Below are positions 1-6,204 of a DNA stretch of 18,181 nucleotides, piece by piece. Made by a program: the position numbers and the translations under genes. How positions within the stretch are numbered: position 1 is the first letter of the stretch; every line of letters starts with the position of its first letter. The notes beneath the pieces are model-generated. The model made no database searches, was not told the DNA's origin, and was given only the letters and a program-made list of their open reading frames with translations. The stretch comes from Armatimonadota bacterium (GTDB taxonomy: Bacteria; Armatimonadota; Zipacnadia; Zipacnadales; FEN-943), in the NCBI GenBank assembly GCA_026419655.1, contig JANZZA010000198.1:1-18181 (forward strand), in the 5' to 3' direction.

Positions 1-164
1 CCAGTCCGCGGCGACCGCCCCGCGGAAGCTACGAAAAGCGCCTCCAGCAGCGTTGTCTTTCCGCTGGCATTGGGACCAACTACGGCGATAACGCCAGCAG
101 GCCAATCAAGAGACAGCTCACGGAAACAACGGAAATTGATAAGCCTCAGATTCGTGGCTCGCAT
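1..164 (-). CDS. recF: DNA replication and repair protein RecF, N-terminal part (cut by window edge)
   Basis: RecF is an SMC-like ATPase that loads with RecO/RecR at single-strand gaps during recombinational repair and replication restart in the cytoplasm. Only the first 54 residues are visible. The start (LRLINFRCF) is the usual RecF beta-strand opening. The Walker A motif GPNASGKT is at residues 30-37, followed by TLLEAL and GRSPRT, which match the family's 'NLLEAL...GRSxRT' segment and distinguish RecF from generic AAA or SMC proteins. The ATG at 162-164 gives the expected RecF N-terminus. No good ribosome binding site lies close by: a GGAGG sits about 18 nt upstream, which is too far, and no better in-frame start is seen. 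The gene is divergent from the ABC transporter on its right. The rest of the gene lies outside the window, so its integrity cannot be judged. Confidence 0.85.
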   Translation of the reverse strand, partial: MRATNLRLINFRCFRELSLDWPAGVIAVVGPNASGKTTLLEALFVASAGRSPRT

Positions 165-555
165 GTCGCAAACGAAAGTGGCCTCCGGCCGGACCCATTA
201 TGCCCGACAAAGCCGCCAGGGCCAACTCCTCCCACCAGGAGGTGGCGCAAGTCTGTCCGAGGTACACAAAAGGGTACAGAGCTGTGCGCCAAACCTTTTA
301 CTTGCGTTCACTTCCTGCGGTCACCGAGACGGCTGTTTCGGTGGTCACTAAAGGATTACCCCGCAGCAAGCTGCTTTGGGAGTTTTTCAGCTTTCAAGGG
401 CTACTCCAGGAAGACCCAGACACAACCGACCAGTCTTTTTCTTGGCGCACGGGAGCAACGTGCTTGACGCGTCCAGAGAGGGTATAATCCAAGCGTATCT
501 GGTATAGCTCTTAGTACGACTATGAGAGGTGCCGGCGCATCCGGCTGATAGATAA
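165..555. other. divergent intergenic region between recF and the ABC exporter
   Basis: This 391-bp gap lies between two genes transcribed away from each other, so it should hold both promoters. The only good -10 box (TATAAT, 483-488) points toward the ABC gene. Two modest secondary structures are visible. One is a two-part hairpin at 243-291 (TGGCGCA/TGCGCCA outside, TCTGT/ACAGA inside). The other is CACCGA/TCGGTG at 322-343. I see no convincing coding frame; the short open frames here lack family features. No clear recF promoter was found. Confidence 0.5.
464..488 (+). promoter_or_regulatory. candidate promoter of the ABC exporter gene
   Basis: A perfect TATAAT lies at 483-488, 67 nt before the GTG start. 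A TTGACG lies upstream at 464-469, but the spacer is only 13 nt, well short of the usual 16-18. The true -35 may therefore be a weaker hexamer around 460-465, or the promoter may be atypical. A second -10-like TGGTATAG follows at 500-507. Confidence 0.4.
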
Positions 556-2373
556 GTGGCTTTAATTCTGCGCCTGTTTACTTTTGCTCGGCGGTACCGG
601 TGGCGGCTGTTGCTGTCCTTGTGCCTGGTATTTGTTACCACCGGGCTTGGACTGGTCGGACCGTACATCACCAAGCTCCTGGTAGACAACTTCGGCGGCT
701 GGCATAAGCTTTCGGCGGGGCAGCAACAGACCGAGCGTCCTCATGCCCTCGTGCTTTTCCTGTCCATCATAGCCCTCATGCTGGGTCTGCAGCTTACCAA
801 TGCCCTCATTGGCTACTCGCGCTCGATGATTCTGGCTTTCGTCGGCACACGGGCAATTTTTGACCTGCGATCCCAGCTTTTCCGGCACGTCCAGCGGCTC
901 AGCATGCGTTGGTTTGAGCGCCACAGCCACGGCGGGATAATGGCCCGAGTGCTTTACGACGTGGACGCCGTGCAATACGCCCTGGCAGGCGGCATAGTGG
1001 ACATGCTGGCTAACGCAGTCACCCTGGTAGCGGTACTGGTGGTGCTTTTCTGGCGGGCGCCAGGGCTGGCAGTCATCGGCATAGCAGCCCTGCCCCTGTA
1101 CGTGGCCAATTTCCTGCTTTTCCAAAAGCCCATCCGCCGCGTAGCCGGGGAAGCCCGCGACCAGTACAGCGAAGTCTATGCGATTCTTTCAGAGTCGATT
1201 GCTGGCATTAAGGTTGTGAAGGCCTTTGCCAGAGAACAACACGAGGCACGCAAATTCGTGCAGGAACTGCGCAACAGCGTGGATCTTTCCATGCAACTGG
1301 CCCGATTGCGCACGCTGCTGAGCATCACATCGGGGATGCTGACCGGCGTAGCGAGTATAGCTGTGTACTACTTTGGCGGCATGAAGATGCTCAATGCCGG
1401 CACAATGACCATGGGCGACCTGCTGGCCTTCAACCAGTACCTGGGTATGCTGTACGGTCCGGCCCTGGCTCTCGTTACGGTCAGCGACACCCTCAACTGG
1501 ATCACCTCCTCCGTGGAGCGCATTTTTGAAACGCTGGATACCGCGCCGGACATCCAGGAGCCCAAAGAGCCTGTGCGCCTGACCGAAATCCGCGGCTACG
1601 TAGAATTCGACCACGTGTGGTTCGCCTACGAGCCCGGTGAATGGGTGCTCGAAGATGTCTCGCTCACTGCCGAGCCAGGCAAGGTCGTGGCCCTTGTCGG
1701 GCCGTCTGGCTCGGGCAAGACCACCATCGTCCACTTGATACCACGCTTCTATGACCCAACCGAAGGACGGGTGCTCATAGACGGTCACGACCTGCGAGAT
1801 CTCAACCTGCAATTTCTCCGCCGCAACATAGGCATGGTGCTGCAAGAGAACTTCCTGTTTTCCGGCACCATTCGCGACAACATACGCTATGGCCGACCCG
1901 AGGCCACGGATGAGGAAGTAGTGCGGGCAGCCATGGCAGCCAACTGCCATGATTTCATAATGGAGTTTCCGGACGGCTACGAGACCGTAGTCGGCGAGCG
2001 AGGTACGAGGCTTTCCGGTGGGCAGCGTCAGCGCATAGCCATTGCCCGGGCGCTTTTGCGCGACCCACGCATTCTCATCCTCGACGAGGCGACGGCAGAG
2101 CTGGATTCCGAGTCGGAGGCCTTAATCCAGGAAGCCCTCGAACGCCTAATGCGAGACCGCACCACCTTCATCATTGCCCACCGACTATCAACGGTCATGA
2201 ACGCCGACCAAATCCTGGTTCTCGACCAGGGGAGAATCGTCGAGCGCGGCACTCATGCCGAGCTGGCGACGGCCGGCGGTTTATATGCGAAGCTTTGTGA
2301 GGTGCAGTTCAAACGAGCTCAGGACAAGATAGACGAACACCTGCTGGAGGCGAGCCGGGCGACCAGGAGCTAG
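556..2373 (+). CDS. ABC exporter half-transporter, MsbA/multidrug type (fused permease and ATPase)
   Basis: This 605-residue protein is a type IV ABC exporter half-molecule, expected to dimerise in the inner membrane and use ATP to export a lipid, drug or peptide. Its substrate cannot be told from sequence. An N-terminal six-helix membrane domain (helices near residues 17-36, 62-85, 148-190 and 255-310) is followed by the nucleotide-binding domain. The latter has Walker A GPSGSGKT (382-389), a Q-loop (VLQEN, about 428-432), signature LSGGQ (486-490), Walker B ILILDE (about 506-511) and the H-loop histidine in IIAHRLST (about 539-546). The D-loop reads AELD where SALD is usual. The start is a GTG immediately after an in-frame TAA, so no longer start is possible; the ribosome binding site is weak. 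The length is normal for the family. The RNase E/G gene follows on the same strand and may be co-transcribed. Confidence 0.93.
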   Translation: MALILRLFTFARRYRWRLLLSLCLVFVTTGLGLVGPYITKLLVDNFGGWHKLSAGQQQTERPHALVLFLSIIALMLGLQLTNALIGYSRSMILAFVGTRAIFDLRSQLFRHVQRLSMRWFERHSHGGIMARVLYDVDAVQYALAGGIVDMLANAVTLVAVLVVLFWRAPGLAVIGIAALPLYVANFLLFQKPIRRVAGEARDQYSEVYAILSESIAGIKVVKAFAREQHEARKFVQELRNSVDLSMQLARLRTLLSITSGMLTGVASIAVYYFGGMKMLNAGTMTMGDLLAFNQYLGMLYGPALALVTVSDTLNWITSSVERIFETLDTAPDIQEPKEPVRLTEIRGYVEFDHVWFAYEPGEWVLEDVSLTAEPGKVVALVGPSGSGKTTIVHLIPRFYDPTEGRVLIDGHDLRDLNLQFLRRNIGMVLQENFLFSGTIRDNIRYGRPEATDEEVVRAAMAANCHDFIMEFPDGYETVVGERGTRLSGGQRQRIAIARALLRDPRILILDEATAELDSESEALIQEALERLMRDRTTFIIAHRLSTVMNADQILVLDQGRIVERGTHAELATAGGLYAKLCEVQFKRAQDKIDEHLLEASRATRS

Positions 2374-2549
2374 CCGACCAGCCCAAAGAAGAGCAAGACC
2401 CAACGCAGGAGAGCCCAGCAGATAAACCCGGCCGCCCCGGCCGAAGGTGGCCCCGGCGGCGGGACGGACGGGCTTATGCAACTGGCCGAGCATCAGGCAG
2501 GGCCGAAGAAGTTGCAGGCCACCAGCCCACAGCCAGCAGGGATGAGGCT

Positions 2550-4526
2550 GTGGAAGAGGGGGCTGTGCCCGGTGGAAGTGGCCCGGGGGTACCTGCAGAA
2601 GCGAAAAACTCCCCGGCGTCAATGGGCCAGCGCAACAGCGCAGTCTCTGGAGCAATTGACAACCGGCAAGAACTCGACGGAGCGGGTGACAAGGCCCACC
2701 TGACCCACTCTACCACCAGCACAGAACCCCATACCCATTCCACTGAGCCCGCCTCAGGCGTTTCTCGCGCCCCTCGGCAAACCCGCTCCGAGAAGAGCCG
2801 CCGGCGTCGAAGCCACGGGGCTACAAGCGTTTCCCAAACACCCCAAAGTGGAAACACCGACATCATTGTCAACGTCACACCCCGGGAAACGCGGGTGGCT
2901 ATCGTCGAGAATGGCCACTTGGTAGAGTTGCTCTGCGAGCGAGGACAGGCCGTCGTCGGGAACATTTACAAGGGGCGCGTGGAGAACGTCGTGCCGGCAC
3001 TGGACGCGGCTTTTGTGGACTGCGGCATCGAACGCAATGTTTTCCTGCACGTCTCCGACGCTGTTCCCTACGACCCCATTAAGAATGGCAGCCCAAAACT
3101 TCCCCGCATCAAAGACCTGCTGCACGAAGGCGACGAAGTGCTGGTACAAGTGACCAAGGGGCCGGTGGAAAGCAAGGGCGCCCGCGCTACAGTGCGACTG
3201 ACGCTACCGGGCCGGTACTGTGTGCTGGTCAGGGATGGCCAGGCGGGAATTGGCGTATCGAAAAAAATCGAGGACCCTGAAGAGCGCAGAAGGCTGCGGG
3301 ACTTGGCTGCTGAGCTTCGGCCAGAAGGCTGGGGTATTATCGTCCGCACTCGCGCGCAAGGGGTTCAGCGCCAGGAGCTGCAAAGTGACCTGAAGTTCCT
3401 CTTGCGTACCTGGCGCGCCATCGAGACGCGCGCCAGGGCAGCGAGAGCCCCGGCCGTAGTCTACGAGGACCTCAGCCTAGTCTTTGAAATCCTGCGGGAT
3501 GTGGTGGACCAGCGTGTCAGGCAGATGCTCATTGACGACCGCGAAACCTTTGAGAAGGTCCGCCGCTTTCTTTCCTCTATGGCACCGGGGCTACGGGACT
3601 TAGTGAAGCTGTACGAGGGCAAACGCCCAATATTTACCGAGCTGGGCATCGAGCGCGAGCTGGACAAAGCCCTCAAGCCGCGTGTGTGGCTCCCCCATGG
3701 CGGCCACATTAACATCGAAGAAACCGAAGCCCTCACCGTGGTTGACGTGAACTCGGGGCGCTTCACAGCTACCGGCTCACTCGCCGACACCGTCCTGCGC
3801 ACTAACCTGGAAGCAGCCGAGGAAATCGGTCGTCAGCTCCGCCTGCGCGACATCGGCGGCATCGTCGTCATTGACTTCATAGACATGGACCGTCCTGAGC
3901 ACCGTGAGCGCGTCGCGGAGGCCATGCGGCGCGTATTGGCTGCCGACCGCATGCGTACCCGCATCATGCACATCACCCGCTTGGGCCTGCTGGAGATGAC
4001 CCGCAAACGCACAGACCTGTCCCTCAGCCAGAGGCTGCAAGAACCATGTCCGTGGTGCGATGGGACCGGTCGCGTGCTTCACCCAACAACCATAGCCACG
4101 CGCATAGTGAGCGACCTGCGGACCCTGGCAGCGGATTCGAAGGCAGAAGCTTTCGCAGTAGTCACAGCGCCGGCCGTCGCCCTGGCCCTGGTCGGCGAGC
4201 ACGGCGAGTTAGCCGAGGGCCTGGAACGCGAAGAAGTCGGCCGGCCCGTGCTTGTGAGGGTAGAACAGGGCAGACACCCGGAAAAATATGAGATAACACC
4301 CGGAACCGTAAGGACCCTGGAAAAACGTTTTGGCCGACTGGTCGTGGGGGACGTGATTGAAATCGGACCTGAGCACGTGCTGCATATAGAGCATCCATGT
4401 CTGCTGACGGCCGTAAAGGGCGTGCTGTTGGAGGTAACGGACCACGCTCCCGCCCTAAGCGGCAAACTGCGCGTCCGCCTGGTCAAGACCGGGCATTCCT
4501 ATGCCCGGGGCGTGGTGGCCAAGTAA
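2550..4526 (+). CDS. rng: ribonuclease E/G family endoribonuclease with disordered N-terminal extension
   Basis: This 658-residue RNase E/G family enzyme is a single-strand-specific, Mg-dependent endonuclease for rRNA maturation and mRNA decay in the cytoplasm. The conserved core begins near residue 104 (IIVNVTPRETRVAIVENG). An S1-like RNA-binding segment follows (about 130-220), interrupted by the usual insertion. The DNase I-like catalytic centre has acidic residues D399 in VVDVNSGRF and D442 in VIDFIDM. The zinc-link motif CPWCDGTG is at 500-507. The last 60 residues (ending TGHSYARGVVAK) resemble a TRAM-type RNA-binding domain, by my reading. Residues 1-103 are low-complexity, rich in Ser, Thr, Pro and Arg. 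The GTG start is preceded by AGGGA at 7 nt spacing. The same frame stays open upstream to 2301 without a standard start codon. An ATG at residue 25 is an alternative start. The gene probably shares a transcript with the ABC exporter 176 bp upstream. Confidence 0.92.
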   Translation: MEEGAVPGGSGPGVPAEAKNSPASMGQRNSAVSGAIDNRQELDGAGDKAHLTHSTTSTEPHTHSTEPASGVSRAPRQTRSEKSRRRRSHGATSVSQTPQSGNTDIIVNVTPRETRVAIVENGHLVELLCERGQAVVGNIYKGRVENVVPALDAAFVDCGIERNVFLHVSDAVPYDPIKNGSPKLPRIKDLLHEGDEVLVQVTKGPVESKGARATVRLTLPGRYCVLVRDGQAGIGVSKKIEDPEERRRLRDLAAELRPEGWGIIVRTRAQGVQRQELQSDLKFLLRTWRAIETRARAARAPAVVYEDLSLVFEILRDVVDQRVRQMLIDDRETFEKVRRFLSSMAPGLRDLVKLYEGKRPIFTELGIERELDKALKPRVWLPHGGHINIEETEALTVVDVNSGRFTATGSLADTVLRTNLEAAEEIGRQLRLRDIGGIVVIDFIDMDRPEHRERVAEAMRRVLAADRMRTRIMHITRLGLLEMTRKRTDLSLSQRLQEPCPWCDGTGRVLHPTTIATRIVSDLRTLAADSKAEAFAVVTAPAVALALVGEHGELAEGLEREEVGRPVLVRVEQGRHPEKYEITPGTVRTLEKRFGRLVVGDVIEIGPEHVLHIEHPCLLTAVKGVLLEVTDHAPALSGKLRVRLVKTGHSYARGVVAK

Positions 4527-4603
4527 GCACCCTAGAAACACCTCAAGTGGGCCACAGACCAACCACACCAGGAGCCCAGGAGGACGCGACCAGAAAACAA
4601 AAC

Positions 4604-4677
4604 TGGCTGCGGGGGGAGGATTCGAACCTCCACTAACTGGTCCAGAGCCAGTCGTGCTACCCTTGCACTACCCCGCA
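4604..4677 (-). tRNA. tRNA-Gln, anticodon CUG, with encoded CCA
   Basis: A cloverleaf was read on the minus strand. The acceptor stem is TGCGGGG/CCCCGCA, and the D-stem is GTGC/GCAC. The anticodon stem is ACTGG/CCAGT with loop CTCTGGA (anticodon CTG, glutamine codon CAG). The T-arm is GGAGG TTCGAAT CCTCC, followed by discriminator G and an encoded CCA. The weak U1-A72 pair fits glutamine tRNAs. The gene is convergent with the RNase gene and has its own promoter at 4690-4718. A T-rich stretch (two runs of four T) directly follows the CCA and may serve termination. Confidence 0.96.
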
Positions 4678-4689
4678 GCCGCAAGTCTC

Positions 4690-4718
4690 AGTATACCCGA
4701 TATGGCCGGAGCTGTCCA
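4690..4718 (-). promoter_or_regulatory. promoter of tRNA-Gln
   Basis: On the minus strand TGGACA (4713-4718), a 17-nt spacer and TATACT (4690-4695) form a near-consensus sigma-70-type promoter. The predicted start lies only a few bases before the tRNA 5' end at 4677, as expected for a monocistronic tRNA gene. Confidence 0.85.
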
Positions 4719-4737
4719 GGCTTTCCCGCAGGCAGGG

Positions 4738-4941
4738 AGTATTCGGTTTTCTAAGCAGACTGTCGCAAAGCGCCCCTTTGGGGGCTGCCGGCCGCGCAAA
4801 GTGTTACCCTCGCGCCCTTAAGGTTGTACTCGCCTGTGAGGTCGGCACACGCGAAGGCACGTTGTCCAACGGTCGCCCGAGGCGATTCCCTGCGCCTTAC
4901 TCCTTCCTGCCCGAAACAAAATCCTGACAAAACCAAATACT
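4738..4941 (-). repeat. 204-bp composite repeat, copy 1 (outer TIR plus inner element)
   Basis: The ends AGTATTCGGTTTT (4738-4750) and AAAACCAAATACT (4929-4941) are inverted repeats matching at 12 of 13 positions. A second copy of identical length lies inverted at 15171-15374. The best-conserved shared block is at 4897-4926 (CTTACTC, TTCCTGCC, then GAAACAAAATCCTGAC), with two mismatches over about 31 nt. Inside lies a diverged copy of the 118-bp element (4758-4874). No transposase is encoded, so it looks like a non-autonomous MITE-like element. The strand is defined by the inner element, reading its GACTGTTGC end first. Confidence 0.8.
4758..4874 (-). repeat. diverged 118-bp TTGCAACAGTC element inside composite copy 1
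   Basis: The ends GACTGTCGCAAAG (4758-4770) and GTTGTCCAACGGTC (4861-4874) match the terminal repeats of the solo elements at 15611-15732 and 17703-17820. The spacing (117 bp) is the same as in those copies. The interior is strongly diverged. The inner element occupies the same relative position here as in composite copy 2. Confidence 0.6.
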
Positions 4942-5251
4942 GCCCGGCAGCCAACGAGGTTCCGTTACGTCAGGACCTACCCTTCGACCGGACGACGGAG
5001 TCGAAGGAGGCTCCCCAACTACTTTCTTCGACGGCCCCATGTGAAGCGTCGCCCAGCGGTCAGTTGCCAATTGTCTTTAGTACCCTTTGCGTCGCTTAGA
5101 CGGCTTGGCCGCACTCAGGCACGATTTGGCGAGGCCGGGACCCTTCTGCCACCCTGGCAGTCCGGCTGGCCGCGTGTACCCTGGAGCCGTGAGCAGCTAA
5201 GCAAAGCTCCTTGGAAAACCGAGGGCCGGCCGGGTAGCGCACTGTACCGTA
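4942..5251. other. gene-free stretch with one hairpin
   Basis: No convincing gene is seen. An 8-bp inverted repeat CCTTCGAC/GTCGAAGG lies at 4981-5007 with an 11-nt loop; it lacks a T-tract on either strand. A plus-strand open frame starting at 5041 runs antisense through the SnoaL-like gene and has composition typical of a shadow frame. Confidence 0.5.
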
Positions 5252-5280
5252 CAAAAAGACGACGGGCACGCGCCGTCCGT
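5252..5280 (-). terminator. rho-independent terminator of the SnoaL-like gene
   Basis: On the minus strand a GC-rich hairpin (GACGG/CCGTC, 5261-5277) is followed within 3 nt by TTTTT (5253-5257). It lies about 41 nt downstream of the stop codon of the gene at 5321-5803, where a terminator would be expected. Confidence 0.65.
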
Positions 5281-5320
5281 GGCTATTCTTGCGGAGCTGA
5301 TGGTCTTGGCGACGCCCGGG

Positions 5321-5803
5321 CTACATGGGAATGGAAGCGACCCGGATGCGCCATGACCCGTCCTGGCCTCGCTCGGCCACTACGAACAACTCAAAGACGC
5401 CGCCGAGCTCATCCTCCGGCAGCGTCGCACGATATGCGACGACCGCTATGTCCCCTCGCAAAGATGCGATGTGGAAGTCATAGAGCCTTGCCCGCAGCCA
5501 CGCGTCTTCTGGCTCCTCGGGGGCAAGCTCCTCGCGCAGTTCGTCAGCCGTGGCGAACAAGAACACATCTGTCTGCGCCCCAGGCGACTCACTCACTTCC
5601 ATGGCCTTGAATGGAAAGACCATACGGCCAACAGTCCCCTCTGCATCGCCGGTGCCCAATGCTTGCCATAGGCCCTTAATGAGGCTCACCAAAACTGCTT
5701 TGTCCTGTTCCCGGTCCGTCGGCCCAGGCCAAGCGGCGACCGGCCAAAGGCTCGCAACCTCGCCGGCAGCCGCTAACGTCCCGACCCTCTTGCTGTACCC
5801 CAT
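5321..5803 (-). CDS. small SnoaL/NTF2-like fold protein, function unknown
   Basis: This 160-residue protein has a pattern that suggests the SnoaL/DUF4440 (NTF2-like cone) fold. An N-terminal helix (VLVSLIKGLWQALGTGDAEG, about residues 38-57) leads into strands. A closing pair of strands follows, GDIAVVAYRATL (about 117-128) and FELFVVAERGQDGSWRIRVA (about 138-156), typical of the family's 'W+I' ending. I cannot assign an activity. The ATG at 5801-5803 is chosen because a strong ribosome binding site (AAGGGGGGAG) lies 6-7 nt upstream. The same frame is open much further upstream, but that stretch looks non-coding and overlaps the promoter. There is no signal peptide by eye; residues 7-25 are only mildly hydrophobic. 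It has its own promoter (5837-5864) and terminator, so it is probably not part of the rpoBC message. Confidence 0.75.
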   Translation of the reverse strand: MGYSKRVGTLAAAGEVASLWPVAAWPGPTDREQDKAVLVSLIKGLWQALGTGDAEGTVGRMVFPFKAMEVSESPGAQTDVFLFATADELREELAPEEPEDAWLRARLYDFHIASLRGDIAVVAYRATLPEDELGGVFELFVVAERGQDGSWRIRVASIPM

Positions 5804-5836
5804 GCCCACTCCCCCCTTTAATGCGTAGTCGAGCAC

Positions 5837-5864
5837 ACTATAGCACTGCCGCGAGCAGCCGCAA
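5837..5864 (-). promoter_or_regulatory. promoter of the SnoaL-like gene
   Basis: On the minus strand TTGCGG (5859-5864), a 16-nt spacer and an extended -10 TGCTATAGT (hexamer at 5837-5842) lie 34 nt before the ATG. The ribosome binding site lies between them. Confidence 0.65.
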
Positions 5865-5874
5865 TCGTGACAGC

Positions 5875-5908
5875 AGTGTTCAACCGTGGGGTGACGGTTG
5901 TAAACACT
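5875..5908. promoter_or_regulatory. long inverted repeat upstream of the SnoaL-like promoter (possible operator or hairpin)
   Basis: The arms AGTGTT+CAACCGT (5875-5887) and ACGGTTG+AACACT (5894-5900, 5903-5908) pair over 13 bp with a 2-nt bulge and a 6-nt loop. It sits 10 nt upstream of the -35 box of the SnoaL-like gene and about 300 nt downstream of rpoC. There is no T-tract, so a protein-binding site is at least as likely as a terminator. Confidence 0.5.
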
Positions 5909-6005
5909 AAAGGGGACATGATGCGCCATTCCAGCCCAACTTGGCAGCGCAGAGCTGCGCAGCTTGCGCATCGGTACGTCTGCCACATGGAGTTTTGCAA
6001 CAATC
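5875..6005 (+). repeat. possible highly degenerate TTGCAACAGTC element downstream of rpoC
   Basis: The right end TTTTGCAACAATC (5993-6005) matches the 118-bp element terminus at all but one position. The left end, about 130 bp away, shows only patchy similarity (GTGTT-CAA and a GATGCG block also seen in the 17703 copy). It may be a decayed copy or chance. Confidence 0.25.
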
Positions 6006-6012
6006 GCCAACG

Positions 6013-6034
6013 GCAGCCGGGGCCGCCCGGCTGC
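6013..6034 (-). terminator. strong GC hairpin, candidate rpoBC terminator
   Basis: A perfect 9-bp stem GCAGCCGGG/CCCGGCTGC with a 4-nt loop lies about 170 nt past the rpoC stop. On the minus strand no uninterrupted T-tract follows, so this is not a canonical intrinsic terminator; it could be a Rho-assisted end or an mRNA 3' stabiliser. No other stem in 6035-6204 is as strong. Confidence 0.4.
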
Positions 6035-6204
6035 GCTCGGATTTTCTCTGGCGCGCTGGCGCGAGCTACATCCGGTCCCGCATCGCTCTTGAGCAAGCTC
6101 CGTCTGGCCGCCTGCTATGAAGACGGGCCGCCCCTGCGTTCTCGGGCCTGAGCTGCTTGGGCCTGTTGCGGCCGGCCAGTTGTTCCACAAGCAAGCCCGC
6201 CGAA

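Noticed and set aside
522..548. Eight-codon leader ORF before the ABC exporter
   Set aside because: There is no ribosome binding site and no amino-acid bias suggesting attenuation; it is within chance expectation.
4489..4508. 8-bp hairpin CCGGGCAT/ATGCCCGG as RNase terminator
   Set aside because: It lies inside the last codons of the gene and is not followed by a T-tract, so it is likely incidental to the coding sequence.
5041..5610. 189-residue plus-strand open frame
   Set aside because: It runs antisense through the SnoaL-like gene, is dominated by Arg, Pro and Ala, and has no recognisable domain; GC-rich antisense frames stay open by chance.
5804..6190. 129-codon upstream extension of the SnoaL-like frame
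   Set aside because: The stretch has non-coding composition, overlaps a good promoter and a dyad, and the ATG at 5803 has a strong ribosome binding site.
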